From the NCBI GenBank assembly GCA_904397845.1, contig CAJFOX010000042.1, positions 1 through 45,104 of the forward strand: a stretch of DNA of 45,104 nucleotides. The letters run 5' to 3'. The notes below the pieces were generated by a model, which was not told where the DNA came from, did not search any database, and saw only the letters and a program-made list of their open reading frames with translations. Shown one piece after another: positions 6,466 through 15,244 of this stretch (position 1 is the stretch's first letter; each line of letters opens with the position of its first letter). The DNA comes from an uncultured Oscillospiraceae bacterium. Lineage in GTDB: Bacteria > Bacillota > Clostridia > Oscillospirales > Ruminococcaceae. The position numbers and the translations under genes were made by a program.

Positions 6466-7764
6466 TCACCGCAAATCATTCCGGTATAAAGCCTGCTGTT
6501 CCTCACGCTGGTTCTGCCGGAAATATCGGAAAATAAACAGGATGCATACCGCCAGCAGGATCATCGACGCCAGATAAATGCTCTTGGGATTCAGCCGGTA
6601 CAAAAATCCGGAAAGACTCCCCGCTAACGCCGACGCCAAAGAAATCAGCACATTTTTGAGGGCGTAAATACCAGAACGCTCTGTCTCTGGAGAGGCCTCT
6701 GCCATTAACGCGTCCAAAAAAGGACGGCACAGGCCAAACCCCACCGAGAACAGCGCTACCGACACCACCGCCCAGGCGATGCTGCCCGCAGGCAGGAATA
6801 TGCGCAGGAACATGGAAAGGATCTGGACGCTAAGACCCACCGTCAGGGAAAACAGCTTATTAAAATGGCTCATGGCCGGGACGGCAAACAGATAGACCGA
6901 CAGCATAAACAGGGAATTGACGATGCCAAGCACTGAGATCACCGCCGTATCCAATCCCACCACATCGGTGAGATAGGGGGCAAAATAGAGGCTGGAGTAC
7001 GCGCCGATCGGCTGATATGCATTGAACAGCACGACAATGACCAGTACGCAGCTCAACTTGCGGTTGCCGCTGGCAGCGACGCTTTTCATCTGCGTCAGGC
7101 TGTTTTTCAGCGTGCCCCAATAGCTGACAGCGCGGGAGCGTTCCACCGCCAGGCGTCCCATATCCGTCTCATGGAATTTGAAGTGCCGGTGGATAATCAT
7201 AATGAACATACAGATGGCACCGAACAGTAAAAATCCCCGCTCGGCCTTTACCAGCCCCAGGTTGCCTACGATGACACCCGCGACAGGGGTGAAAAATCCC
7301 GCCAGAATATCGATGATGCCGAACATATTAAACGATGTCAGCCGCTGTTCGTCATCCGCGTCCTCAATCAGGATGAGCTGCCAGCCGATATCGCTGATTT
7401 TGCTGAAGGCACAGACAATCTGCGCCAGTGCAAACATCCAAAAGCTATGCGCAAAGAAATTGAGCAGAGCCGATCCCGGCCAACTGATCAGACCGAACAG
7501 AATCGTCGTTCTTCTCCTCCCGATTTTATCCACCATCACCCCGGCGAACAGCGCCAAAATCGTGCCGATGATGAAATTTAGGGAGATTAAAAATCCGATC
7601 TGAACGTCGGTAACGCCCTGGCTTTTCATATAAAGGCTCAGATAAAAGCTGTAAAATCCGTAAGGGATCGACCAAAACGGTTCATGAAAAACCGCCACCC
7701 GAGCGTTGCCCCGCAGTTCCCGCAAGGACTGCAGCACCGTTTTTTTTCTGTTTTCTCTCGCCAT
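6466..7764 (-). CDS. Major facilitator superfamily transporter
   Basis: A 432-residue integral membrane carrier with about 12 hydrophobic segments in two halves. The cytoplasmic loop between TM2 and TM3 carries the MFS signature DKIGRRRT (near residue 80). It probably moves a small solute by proton symport or antiport; the neighbouring kinases hint at a sugar or glycoside. The start at 7764 (MARENRKK) is chosen because a promoter maps to 7817-7846, so the longer frame to 7818 would begin upstream of the transcript. The N-terminal HEPFW motif recurs as CEPFW in the MFS gene at 28492, so the two belong to the same subfamily. Confidence 0.82.
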   Translation of the reverse strand: MARENRKKTVLQSLRELRGNARVAVFHEPFWSIPYGFYSFYLSLYMKSQGVTDVQIGFLISLNFIIGTILALFAGVMVDKIGRRRTTILFGLISWPGSALLNFFAHSFWMFALAQIVCAFSKISDIGWQLILIEDADDEQRLTSFNMFGIIDILAGFFTPVAGVIVGNLGLVKAERGFLLFGAICMFIMIIHRHFKFHETDMGRLAVERSRAVSYWGTLKNSLTQMKSVAASGNRKLSCVLVIVVLFNAYQPIGAYSSLYFAPYLTDVVGLDTAVISVLGIVNSLFMLSVYLFAVPAMSHFNKLFSLTVGLSVQILSMFLRIFLPAGSIAWAVVSVALFSVGFGLCRPFLDALMAEASPETERSGIYALKNVLISLASALAGSLSGFLYRLNPKSIYLASMILLAVCILFIFRYFRQNQREEQQALYRNDLR

Positions 7765-7816
7765 GTGAGGGACACCCGCCTTTCCCTGCAAAGCTCCGTT
7801 GTTTAGGGCAATTTTC

Positions 7817-7846
7817 AATATACTAGGGGACTTGCGGCATTGTCAA
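7817..7846 (-). promoter_or_regulatory. Promoter of the MFS gene
   Basis: Minus strand TTGACA (7846-7841), 18-bp spacer, TATATT (7822-7817). Transcription would start near 7810, about 45 nt before the start codon. Confidence 0.65.
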
Positions 7847-7960
7847 TATCGTTTTGAGCGTTCGTTTTTGTTAAAACGTTTTCCTTTTCAAATTTGTCTA
7901 TTTTTACTGTTTTTTAAGCGGGCGCCGGCCCTTTCCTGTTCTTTGCGTCACCAACTGCAA

Positions 7961-7987
7961 AAAGAGCCCGGCTTGGCCGGGCTCTTT
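7961..7987. terminator. Terminator after MATE gene
   Basis: AAAGAGCCCGGC (7961-7972) pairs with GCCGGGCTCTTT (7976-7987) over a 3-nt loop, just past the MATE stop at 8000. Confidence 0.8.
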
Positions 7988-7999
7988 GCAGGGATTCCT

Positions 8000-9382
8000 C
8001 TATACCGACGTTTCTTCGCCATGAGCGGGCGGCATCGTTTGTATGGTATGGTATACCCGTTTTTTCCAGAAGAAAATTGCGCTGAGAGCAACACGTACCA
8101 GCTGATCCAGTGCAATGGCCCACCACAGGGCGGTAATGTCCCAGTGGAAGACCCAGCCGGACAGGCAGCACAGCGCCACCCGCACCAGCCAGATGCCGGT
8201 GAAAGAAATCATCATCGGCGCATATTTGTGGCCCGCCGAACGGATGGTGCCGTTAAAGATCTTGGACAGGTTCTGGGGGATTTGGGCAAAACCCATAATA
8301 AAAACATATTTCATGCCAATTTCGATCAAATCCTGTTTGTCGGTTAAAAGGCTCATCAGAAACCGCGGACAGAAAAACAATACAGCGCATGTAAAAATAC
8401 TGATGGTCATGGAAATGCGGATCAGCTGTTTAAAGTACATTTTATACAGCGCGTCGTCCCGTTGGCCGATTGCCTTGGCCGCCAGCGCGGTAGACGCGGT
8501 GACGAATCCGACCGAAAGCATATCGCACACACCCTCTGCCTGCAGGCCCAGCTGGTAGGCGGCATAGCTGTTGGTGCCATAGGAGAGAATCACCCGGCTG
8601 ATGATGATGGTAGCAAACTGCCACAACAGATTTTCGCAGGAAGCGGGCAGGCCGGTGGTGTAAATATCCTTGAGGTAGCCCTTTTCCAGGGAGAAAAATT
8701 TCTTTCCGTGCTCCGCGCCATGGAACAGGCCGACGCGTTTGTGGTACAAAAGCAGCAATCCAATGAGAGCTCCCACGATTTGGGCGCCAACCAACGCAAT
8801 TCCCGCGCCGGTTAGCCCCATGGCCGGCAGTCCCATGTTGCCAAAGATCAAAAGCCATCCCAGCGCAATGTTGACTACGTTGACAATCCCCGCGATGATC
8901 ATGGGTGTTTTCGTGTTCCCCTGGGACTGGAACGCGGCGGTGACAAAACAGGTAATCGCTACAAACGGTAAACCAACAGCCAGGATCTGCAGGTAACCAA
9001 CGGCGTAGAACATGATGTCCCCATCAGAGGTAAAGAGCTTGACAAACCAGCTGGGGAAAAATGCTACCAACCCGGTGATGACCAAGCCCAAAGGTACCGC
9101 AGTGGCAAAAGCCTGCTCCACTGTGCGGCGGCATTTATCCCGGCGGCCTTCGCCGAAATACAGCGCAGCCACGACCGTTACGCCGATGGCAAGCCCTTTA
9201 AATAGGGATAAATAAGTATTGGTAATTCTGCCGCCAACGCCCTGTGCCGAAATTTCCAGCGCAGTCAAACGCCCCACCATAGCGGTGGTGACCAGTGAAG
9301 CGGAGGTGGTCAGAACGTTTTCCAGAATCATTGGTATCAGCATTCGGTAAATTTGCCGGGATACCTCTTTTCTATTATGCAT
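8000..9382 (-). CDS. MATE family multidrug/metabolite exporter
   Basis: A 460-residue membrane protein with about 12 hydrophobic helices arranged as two related halves, typical of the MATE (MatE/NorM-like) family. These exporters use a Na+ or H+ gradient to expel cationic compounds or metabolites. Visible family features are the first-helix MLIPMILENVLTTSASLVTTAMVG segment (quoted in part) and the repeated GxxxAxA-type helices. The start at 9382 has GGAGGGAGGTG about 10 nt upstream; a longer frame to 9487 lacks a site. It has its own promoter (9520-9548) and terminator. The substrate is unknown. Confidence 0.87.
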   Translation of the reverse strand: MHNRKEVSRQIYRMLIPMILENVLTTSASLVTTAMVGRLTALEISAQGVGGRITNTYLSLFKGLAIGVTVVAALYFGEGRRDKCRRTVEQAFATAVPLGLVITGLVAFFPSWFVKLFTSDGDIMFYAVGYLQILAVGLPFVAITCFVTAAFQSQGNTKTPMIIAGIVNVVNIALGWLLIFGNMGLPAMGLTGAGIALVGAQIVGALIGLLLLYHKRVGLFHGAEHGKKFFSLEKGYLKDIYTTGLPASCENLLWQFATIIISRVILSYGTNSYAAYQLGLQAEGVCDMLSVGFVTASTALAAKAIGQRDDALYKMYFKQLIRISMTISIFTCAVLFFCPRFLMSLLTDKQDLIEIGMKYVFIMGFAQIPQNLSKIFNGTIRSAGHKYAPMMISFTGIWLVRVALCCLSGWVFHWDITALWWAIALDQLVRVALSAIFFWKKRVYHTIQTMPPAHGEETSV

Positions 9383-9519
9383 GTTGCGCCAGCACCTCCC
9401 TCCGTGATGAACAGCCGTTGATGATATGGGCTGTATCCTGATAAGCACAAAATGGAAAACGCAAATCATCCCTGCTGATGAAGCCATTCTGCATGGGATA
9501 CCGCCCTAAAAGCACACCC

Positions 9520-9548
9520 ATTTTAGCACAAGGGTCCTAAACAGGCAA
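9520..9548 (-). promoter_or_regulatory. Promoter of the MATE gene
   Basis: Minus strand TTGCCT (9548-9543), 17-bp spacer, TAAAAT (9525-9520). Confidence 0.55.
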
Positions 9549-9600
9549 GCAGCGTTTCCAAATAAAAACGTTTACCTGAAAAAAAGGCCGAAAATTTGCA

Positions 9601-9639
9601 AAAAAAGCCTCTGCAGACTGGTTTTCCGCAGAGACTTTT
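9601..9639. terminator. Terminator after the binding-protein gene
   Basis: AAAAAAGCCTCTGC (9601-9614) pairs with GCAGAGACTTTT (9628-9639) with one bulge, flanked by A/T tracts on both sides. Confidence 0.6.
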
Positions 9640-9734
9640 GTGGGATTTTGCCAAGATTTTCAGGGAATCTCCCCACAGGGCCGGCTTTGACTGCCTTCCC
9701 TGCCTTCCGTAACCGGAAAGCGTTTTGCCGCATA

Positions 9735-10715
9735 TCACTGCGCCGCTTCGGAGGAAGCTTCCTGTGTCCCGGACATATCGGCAAACGCGTCAGGATACGC
9801 CTTTTTTGCCATATCCTCCAGCATATCAAACATCCGTTTGCCTTGCCGCTCAAAGGCCGTAAAATCATAGGAATAAACAATATCGTGAATGGTTGCCTGC
9901 AACCCCTTATAGTTGGCGTTCTGTTCCAGCATGGGGATGGTAATGTCCTCATTGCAGAAAATCACGTCCGGGTCGTACTGGCTAATGAAATCCAGCGGGT
10001 AGGTCCAGCCGCCGTAAGCGCCTGCAACGTTTTCAAAGCCGATGGTTTCCAGCATCGCCCCCTCAAACGTATCGCCGGTGGCAACGGTGAAATCCAGCAT
10101 CCGCAGATAGACCGCCGACAGCTGCTTCCCTCCGCCGCGAATATATGCCTCTACTTTTTCCTGAATGCTTTCCACCCGGCCCATCTGCTCATTATAAAAG
10201 GCCTTGCCCGCCTCAGAGCCGGCCTGTTCCCCCTCGAAAAGCCGCCCCAGATTCACATAAAGATCTTTCAGGTCCTCCGGCAGCCGGGCGCGGGAAAGGA
10301 CAACTACCGGGATATCGGCCTGCTGCAACGCGATCAGGTCATTTTCCGAAAGGTCGGTGTGGGTGATGACGACGTCCGGCTTGTCCGCCCGGACAGCATC
10401 CAGATCCGGCTGCTGGGCCGTACCCATCCGAGGCAGATCCTGTACCTGCTCCGGCCAGTCGCAGTAGTCGCTGACGCCGGTCAGCCGCTCGCCGTATCCC
10501 ATGTCAAAACAAAGCTCCGTCAGCGCCGGGGAAAGAGAAACAACCTTTTCCGGTCTGGCGGGGATGGTCTCGTCTCCGATGGAAACCGGATATTCCAGAT
10601 TTTCCGGTTCTTCTTCCGGCAAAGAGGAGCTGTCGGACGAGTCGCCGCCGCAGCCGGCCAGCCCTAAAAGCAGCGCCGCCGCCAGCAAAAAGGGCAAAAT
10701 TCGTTTTTGTTTCAT
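9735..10715 (-). CDS. Lipoprotein substrate-binding protein (Fe/B12 type, BtuF/FhuD fold)
   Basis: A 326-residue lipoprotein of the periplasmic-binding-protein class III (PF01497-like) fold. A signal peptide ends in the lipobox LAGC with Cys22 as the lipidated residue, then a Ser/Asp/Glu-rich linker (DSSDSSSLPEEEP). The mature domain starts with EKVVSLSPALTELCFDMGYGERLTGVSDYC, quoted only in part, the typical first half of a siderophore, haem or cobalamin binder, followed by the long-helix hinge and the second lobe. No permease or ATPase gene is adjacent, so it is an orphan that must share a transporter encoded elsewhere or act as a sensor. Start 10715 follows GGGGGA. Ligand unknown. Confidence 0.85.
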   Translation of the reverse strand: MKQKRILPFLLAAALLLGLAGCGGDSSDSSSLPEEEPENLEYPVSIGDETIPARPEKVVSLSPALTELCFDMGYGERLTGVSDYCDWPEQVQDLPRMGTAQQPDLDAVRADKPDVVITHTDLSENDLIALQQADIPVVVLSRARLPEDLKDLYVNLGRLFEGEQAGSEAGKAFYNEQMGRVESIQEKVEAYIRGGGKQLSAVYLRMLDFTVATGDTFEGAMLETIGFENVAGAYGGWTYPLDFISQYDPDVIFCNEDITIPMLEQNANYKGLQATIHDIVYSYDFTAFERQGKRMFDMLEDMAKKAYPDAFADMSGTQEASSEAAQ

Positions 10716-10744
10716 AAAATCCCCCATCTATTTCTGTTTTTCTC

Positions 10745-10773
10745 ATTGTACCGCGGTGGGGAACCCTTGTCAA
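10745..10773 (-). promoter_or_regulatory. Promoter of the binding-protein gene
   Basis: Minus strand perfect TTGACA (10773-10768), 17-bp spacer, TACAAT (10750-10745). Its -35 overlaps that of the divergent GNAT promoter. Confidence 0.7.
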
Positions 10774-10795
10774 ATGGGAAATTTAAAGCTATAAT
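10767..10795 (+). promoter_or_regulatory. Promoter of the GNAT gene
   Basis: TTGTCA (10767-10772), 17-bp spacer, perfect TATAAT (10790-10795), about 45 nt before the start codon. It shares the TTGTCAA block with the divergent promoter. Confidence 0.7.
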
Positions 10796-10842
10796 ATATA
10801 CTATTTTTAGACCGGACCAGAAGCCCGGCGGGAGGGAAATCA

Positions 10843-11379
10843 ATGGAATTCCGACAGGCAAAGCAGGACGACCTTTTGCCGTTGTTGCGGATGTATGAAA
10901 AAATTATCCAAAAGATGAACGCAGAAGGCATCCCAATCTGGGATGATGTATATCCCTGTGCGTATTTTGCGGGAGATATCGAAAACGGCCGCTTTTTTGT
11001 CGCGCAGGAAGGGGACTCGCTTGCAGCGGGATTTGCTCTGTGCGATTCCAACGACGGGCAGGATGCAGTGGATTGGGCAAAGCCGGCGGCCTGCGCCTGT
11101 TATCTGGATCGTCTGGGGGTCAGCCCGGAGTACGCCGGGCAGGGCGTGGGAGGACAGATGCTTTCTTACGCAATGGCTCTTGCCAGACAAAAAGGGGCGG
11201 CGTATCTGCGCCTTTTCGTGGTGGACTGCAACCTGCCGGCGATCGGTCTGTACCGAAAGAGCGGGTTTGTCCAGGCTGGCGGCGTTTATGAAGAGCAGAT
11301 CGACAAGGATCTTTCGCTGCGGGAATACGGATTTGAGATCCGGCTTTCGCCAATGAATCCGCACCCGCCCTCCCGGTAA
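10843..11379 (+). CDS. GNAT family N-acetyltransferase
   Basis: A 178-residue acetyl-CoA-dependent acetyltransferase. The GNAT fold covers the whole protein: N-terminal FRQAKQDDL strand-helix, a central strand CYLDRLGVSPEYAGQGVG holding the pyrophosphate-binding Q/R-x-x-G-x-G/A loop (here GQGVGG), and the C-terminal NLPAIGLYRKSGF motif that packs on the pantetheine arm. The acceptor is unknown; small amines or antibiotics are typical. The start has GGGAGGG at about 7 nt. It stands alone, divergent from the binding-protein gene, and the next gene (ilvB) has its own promoter. Confidence 0.85.
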   Translation: MEFRQAKQDDLLPLLRMYEKIIQKMNAEGIPIWDDVYPCAYFAGDIENGRFFVAQEGDSLAAGFALCDSNDGQDAVDWAKPAACACYLDRLGVSPEYAGQGVGGQMLSYAMALARQKGAAYLRLFVVDCNLPAIGLYRKSGFVQAGGVYEEQIDKDLSLREYGFEIRLSPMNPHPPSR

Positions 11380-11404
11380 CGACTCAGTGAAAAACCGAGT
11401 TCTA

Positions 11405-11433
11405 TTGACGGGAAAGCCCTGTCATTTTATAAT
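11405..11433 (+). promoter_or_regulatory. Promoter of ilvB
   Basis: TTGACG (11405-11410), 17-bp spacer, perfect TATAAT (11428-11433). The leader is only about 40 nt, too short for a T-box or peptide attenuator. Confidence 0.7.
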
Positions 11434-11480
11434 AAAAAATACGATACTGCCTGTTAAAAAGGCTGAAAGGGGGACTGGAC

Positions 11481-13091
11481 ATGACCGGTGCAAAAGCCAT
11501 CGTCGCATCATTGGAGCAGGAGGGCGTGACCACGGTTTTCGGCTATCCTGGCGCGGCGATCTGCCCGGTGTACGATTGCCTGTCCGACAGCCCAATCTGC
11601 CATATTCTCGTTCGGCAGGAGCAAAACGCGGGACACGCGGCTGCGGCCTATGGCCGGATCAGCGGGCGGCCCGGCGTGTGTATTGCCACCTCCGGGCCCG
11701 GTGCGCTGAACCTTTTGACTGCACTGGCTACCGCCTATATGGATTCGGTACCGCTGGTGGCCATCACCGGGCAGGTTCCCAGCGACCAGCTGGGCCGCGA
11801 CGTATTTCAAGAAGCGGACATCACCGGCGCGGCGGAACCTTTTACCAAGCATAGTTTTTTGGTAAAAGACGCAGCGGACATCCCGCGGATCATGAAGGAA
11901 GCGTTTTATCTGGCGGGAACCGGCCGGCCGGGCCCAGTATTGATCGACGTGCCGCTGGATGTCCAAAAGAAAGAACTGGACTTTGCCTATCCGGATTCGG
12001 TTTCCATCCGTGGGTATCATCCCAGCACCCGGGCCAATCCCCTGCAACTGCGTCGGGTCGCCGAGGCCATTGCTGCGGCGCGCCGGCCGGTCATCTGCGC
12101 AGGGGGCGGCGTATTCAGCGCCGGGGCCCGCCCACAGATGCAAAGCTTTGCCGAGCGCTGCGGTATCCCGGTAGTCACCACCATGATGGGTCTGGGGCTG
12201 ATGCCTTCGTCCCATCCGCTGTATCTGGGCATGTTGGGTTCCTTTGGCTGCAGCGCGGCCAACTACGCCATCCACCATTCGGACCTTCTGATTTTGATCG
12301 GCACCCGGGCTGGCGACCGGGCTATGCGCCAGCCCGGCGTTTTAGAACGGCGGACGCGGATCATCCATATTGACATCGACCCGGCAGAAATCCGCAAGAA
12401 TATGGAGGCGAATATCCCTCTGGTGGCGGATGCGCGGCTGGTTTTAGAGGAATTGTGCGAGACCTGCCAGGCCACGGATACCGGCATGTGGCTGGCGGAA
12501 CTGCGGGAAAAGCAGGGCAGCGGCGCGCCGTTTTCCGACCGGCCTGCCTTTGTCAATCCCCACCGCCTGATCGCCGCTTTGACGCAAGCGCTGGACAGCG
12601 ATGCGGTGTATGTGGCGGACGTAGGGCTTAACCAGATCTGGTCCGCCCGCTCCTCCCGTATCAAAGAAGGACGCTTTTTAACCAGCGGCGGCATGGGGAC
12701 TATGGGGTACGCTCTGCCCGCGGCAATGGGCGCGCGGCTGGCCACTACCGCCCGCCAGGTAGTGGCGGTGATGGGCGACGGCGGCTTTCAAATGTCCATG
12801 CAGGAGCTGGCTACCCTGTGCCAGCATGACATTCCGGTAAAAATGGTCGTACTGCGCAACGATTGCCTGGGCCTGGTCCGCCAGATTCAGAAGCAGGATT
12901 ACGCAGAGCGTTATGAAGCGGTGGATCTCGCGGGGAGCCCGGACTTTGCAGCGCTGGCACAGGTGTACGGCATTCGGGCCATGACGATTTCAGATAACGA
13001 TGAAATTGACGAGGCGGTTCAGGCGCTGCTGGCCGGGGAGAAAAGCTTTCTGCTTCAGTGTCTGGTGTCGCCGGACGAGCCTGCCGTGTAA
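11481..13091 (+). CDS. ilvB: Acetohydroxyacid synthase large subunit
   Basis: A 536-residue thiamine-diphosphate enzyme that condenses pyruvate with pyruvate or 2-ketobutyrate, the first common step of valine, leucine and isoleucine synthesis. Domains: N-terminal TPP-binding (about 1-170) with the activating Glu in RQEQNAGHAA, central (about 190-325), C-terminal TPP domain with GDGGFQ and the paired Asn about 28 residues on. The FQEADITG segment and the PFTKHSF lysine are conserved. It is shorter at the C-terminus than usual (560-575 residues), ending soon after the last helix. Ile469 stands where most anabolic enzymes have the Trp of LGMVRQWQ. The small-subunit gene follows 12 nt downstream, supporting an anabolic enzyme over a catabolic AlsS. 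Confidence 0.92.
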   Translation: MTGAKAIVASLEQEGVTTVFGYPGAAICPVYDCLSDSPICHILVRQEQNAGHAAAAYGRISGRPGVCIATSGPGALNLLTALATAYMDSVPLVAITGQVPSDQLGRDVFQEADITGAAEPFTKHSFLVKDAADIPRIMKEAFYLAGTGRPGPVLIDVPLDVQKKELDFAYPDSVSIRGYHPSTRANPLQLRRVAEAIAAARRPVICAGGGVFSAGARPQMQSFAERCGIPVVTTMMGLGLMPSSHPLYLGMLGSFGCSAANYAIHHSDLLILIGTRAGDRAMRQPGVLERRTRIIHIDIDPAEIRKNMEANIPLVADARLVLEELCETCQATDTGMWLAELREKQGSGAPFSDRPAFVNPHRLIAALTQALDSDAVYVADVGLNQIWSARSSRIKEGRFLTSGGMGTMGYALPAAMGARLATTARQVVAVMGDGGFQMSMQELATLCQHDIPVKMVVLRNDCLGLVRQIQKQDYAERYEAVDLAGSPDFAALAQVYGIRAMTISDNDEIDEAVQALLAGEKSFLLQCLVSPDEPAV

Positions 13092-13103
13092 GGAGGGGGA
13101 AAG

Positions 13104-13598
13104 ATGAAGCATACCATTTCCGTCCTGGTGGAAAACCATGCGGGCGTCCTGTCCAGAATCACCGGCCTTTTTTCCCGCCGGGGGTTCAACATCGATTCCC
13201 TGGCGGTGGGGGTTACGGAGGATAAGACCGTATCCCGCATGACCATCGTCGTGGAGGGAGACGCTTATACGGTAGAACAGCTGGAAAAACAGCTGAACAA
13301 AGTGGTGGATGTGATCAAGGTGCGCACCATCCCCCAGCAGGACTTGATCAGCCGGGAACTGATGCTGATCAAATGCACCGCCACCGGCCGCACCCGCAGC
13401 GAGATACTGGATATTGCAAAAATCATGAACGCCAATATTGTGGATTTGACCAAAACTACCATGACGCTGGAGATCTGCGACCTGCCGGACCGGCTGGATC
13501 TGCTGGAGGAACTGCTGAAAGCGTATAACATTCAGGAGGTCATGCGTACTGGCACCATTGCGCTGCAAAAAGGCGGCGCGACCGTAAGCGTAAAGTAA
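13104..13598 (+). CDS. ilvN: Acetohydroxyacid synthase small (regulatory) subunit
   Basis: A 164-residue regulatory subunit that binds branched-chain amino acids and modulates the large subunit. An N-terminal ACT domain is clear (HTISVLVENHAGVLSRITGLF, quoted in part; GFNIDSLAVG follows), with the valine-site glycine and Asn region typical of IlvN/IlvH; a second ACT-like C-terminal domain covers about residues 80-160. Length matches the IlvH type (about 160). The start follows AAGGAGGGGG, 12 nt after the ilvB stop, so the two are one operon. The stop codon TAA overlaps an ATG that could start the next frame, but cls more likely starts at 13649. Confidence 0.93.
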   Translation: MKHTISVLVENHAGVLSRITGLFSRRGFNIDSLAVGVTEDKTVSRMTIVVEGDAYTVEQLEKQLNKVVDVIKVRTIPQQDLISRELMLIKCTATGRTRSEILDIAKIMNANIVDLTKTTMTLEICDLPDRLDLLEELLKAYNIQEVMRTGTIALQKGGATVSVK

Positions 13599-13648
13599 TG
13601 AGGGTCAAGAGCGGCAAACCTGCCGCGCCGCGGAGGAAGGGACAAAAG

Positions 13649-15181
13649 ATGAAAAAGGTTCTGAAATTTTTATGCAGCCGCGTGGTGATCGTCACCCTGG
13701 CGATTTTGGTGCAGTTTTGTTTTCTGCTGTTTATCGTGCTCAAGCTCTCCTCCTATGGGCTTTATGCTTATGTCAGCCTGCAGCTGGTCAGTTTGGTTGT
13801 CGTCCTTTGGATCGTCACCAAGCGGGACAACCCTTCTTATAAAATCGCCTGGATTATCGCCATTTTGATTTTCCCTATCTTCGGCGGTATTTTTTATCTG
13901 GTGTTCGGCAATAAGACCATGGACAAAAAGCAGGCCCAGCGCATCCGGGACTACGCCTATAAACAGGTGGAGGAAAGCCGCCTGGCCGCCGGTGCGGACA
14001 TTGACGATGCGCTGGGGAAAGATGCCCCCCATCTCAAAAGGCAGAGCGATTATATCCGCAATGCGGGCCTGTACCCTATTTGGAAAAATACTCAGGTGGA
14101 ATATTTCCCTCTGGGCGAGGATTTTTGGGAGGCGCTGCTGCGGGAGCTCCGAAAAGCGGAGAAATTTATTTTCATGGAATATTTCATTATCCAGGAAGGA
14201 AAAATGTGGAACGCCGTATTGGATATTATGAAGGAGAAGGCCGCCGCCGGCGTGGACGTCCGGCTCATGTACGACGATCTGGGCACAATCCAGACACTGC
14301 CGCCCCATTACTACCGCCAGATGGAGGAGGCAGGGATCAAATGCGCCGTATTCAACCCCTTTCGCCCGCGGCTCAACTCCATGTTCAACTACCGCGACCA
14401 TCGGAAAATCACCGTGATTGATGGAGATGTGGGATTTTGCGGCGGATTGAACCTGGCAGACGAATATATCAACGCCTATGAAAGATACGGCCATTGGAAG
14501 GATACGGCGGTAATGCTGCGGGGCGATGGGACCTGGAACCTGACGATGATGTTTTTGCAGCTGTGGAGCTATCGGGACGGAAAAAACGCCGATTACCACG
14601 AATACCAACCCTCCGGCCGGCGGTACGGAGATGACGGTTATGTCCAGCCTTACGGCGACAGCCCCATTGACGAAGTGAATGTAGCGGAGAGCATCTACCT
14701 GCAGATGATCAACTGTGCCAAAAAATATGTGTATATCACCACTCCTTACCTGATTTTGGACAATGAGATGACCACGGCGCTGATCATCGCGGCGCAAAGC
14801 GGCGTAGATGTAAGGATTATCACTCCGCATATCCCGGACAAATGGTATGTCCACGCGGTGACCCGATCCTCTTACCGCCAGTTGATCGAGGCCGGCGTCC
14901 GTATCTACGAATATACGCCGGGCTTCATCCATGCAAAAATGTTCGTGGCGGACGATGAAGTCGGCGTAGTGGGCACCGCCAATATGGACTACCGCAGCTT
15001 TTATCTGCACTTTGAGTGCGGCGTTGCCTTTTTCCGCTGTTCCGTGATCCAAACGGTAAAGCAGGACATCCTTAAAACAATGGAAATTTCCCAGGAAATC
15101 CATCCCAACCCGGAGGAGCGGATCCCTCTGCTGCGCCGGTTGGGCCGGGCAATTCTCAAGGCTTTTGCCCCGCTGATGTGA
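13649..15181 (+). CDS. cls: Cardiolipin synthase
   Basis: A 510-residue membrane enzyme that joins two phosphatidylglycerol molecules into cardiolipin and glycerol. Two N-terminal transmembrane segments (about residues 9-30 and 38-58, then a third hydrophobic stretch IIAILIFPIFGGIFYLVFG) precede two phospholipase-D domains. Each has an HKD motif: HRKITVIDGD and HAKMFVADDE, followed by GGLN and GTANMD. The frame opens at 13598 with an ATG overlapping the ilvN stop, but the start at 13649 (MKKVLK) has GGAGGAAGG at the right distance and is preferred. It is 50 nt after ilvN and could be co-transcribed with ilvBN. Confidence 0.93.
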   Translation: MKKVLKFLCSRVVIVTLAILVQFCFLLFIVLKLSSYGLYAYVSLQLVSLVVVLWIVTKRDNPSYKIAWIIAILIFPIFGGIFYLVFGNKTMDKKQAQRIRDYAYKQVEESRLAAGADIDDALGKDAPHLKRQSDYIRNAGLYPIWKNTQVEYFPLGEDFWEALLRELRKAEKFIFMEYFIIQEGKMWNAVLDIMKEKAAAGVDVRLMYDDLGTIQTLPPHYYRQMEEAGIKCAVFNPFRPRLNSMFNYRDHRKITVIDGDVGFCGGLNLADEYINAYERYGHWKDTAVMLRGDGTWNLTMMFLQLWSYRDGKNADYHEYQPSGRRYGDDGYVQPYGDSPIDEVNVAESIYLQMINCAKKYVYITTPYLILDNEMTTALIIAAQSGVDVRIITPHIPDKWYVHAVTRSSYRQLIEAGVRIYEYTPGFIHAKMFVADDEVGVVGTANMDYRSFYLHFECGVAFFRCSVIQTVKQDILKTMEISQEIHPNPEERIPLLRRLGRAILKAFAPLM

Positions 15182-15244
15182 TGCTTTCACCGCTAAAAGC
15201 AGGGGGAAATACAAAAGGGCCGGCAAAAACGATCTTTTTTCCAG

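Larger units (their letters stand above)
9383..9734. other. Intergenic region between MATE and binding-protein genes
   Basis: Contains the MATE promoter, an approximately 130-nt MATE leader with no recognised motif, and the terminator of the binding-protein gene. No gene seen. Confidence 0.5.

Noticed and set aside
11380-11480. T-box or peptide attenuator before ilvB
   Set aside because: The promoter at 11405-11433 leaves a leader of about 40 nt, with no antiterminator or branched-chain codon run.
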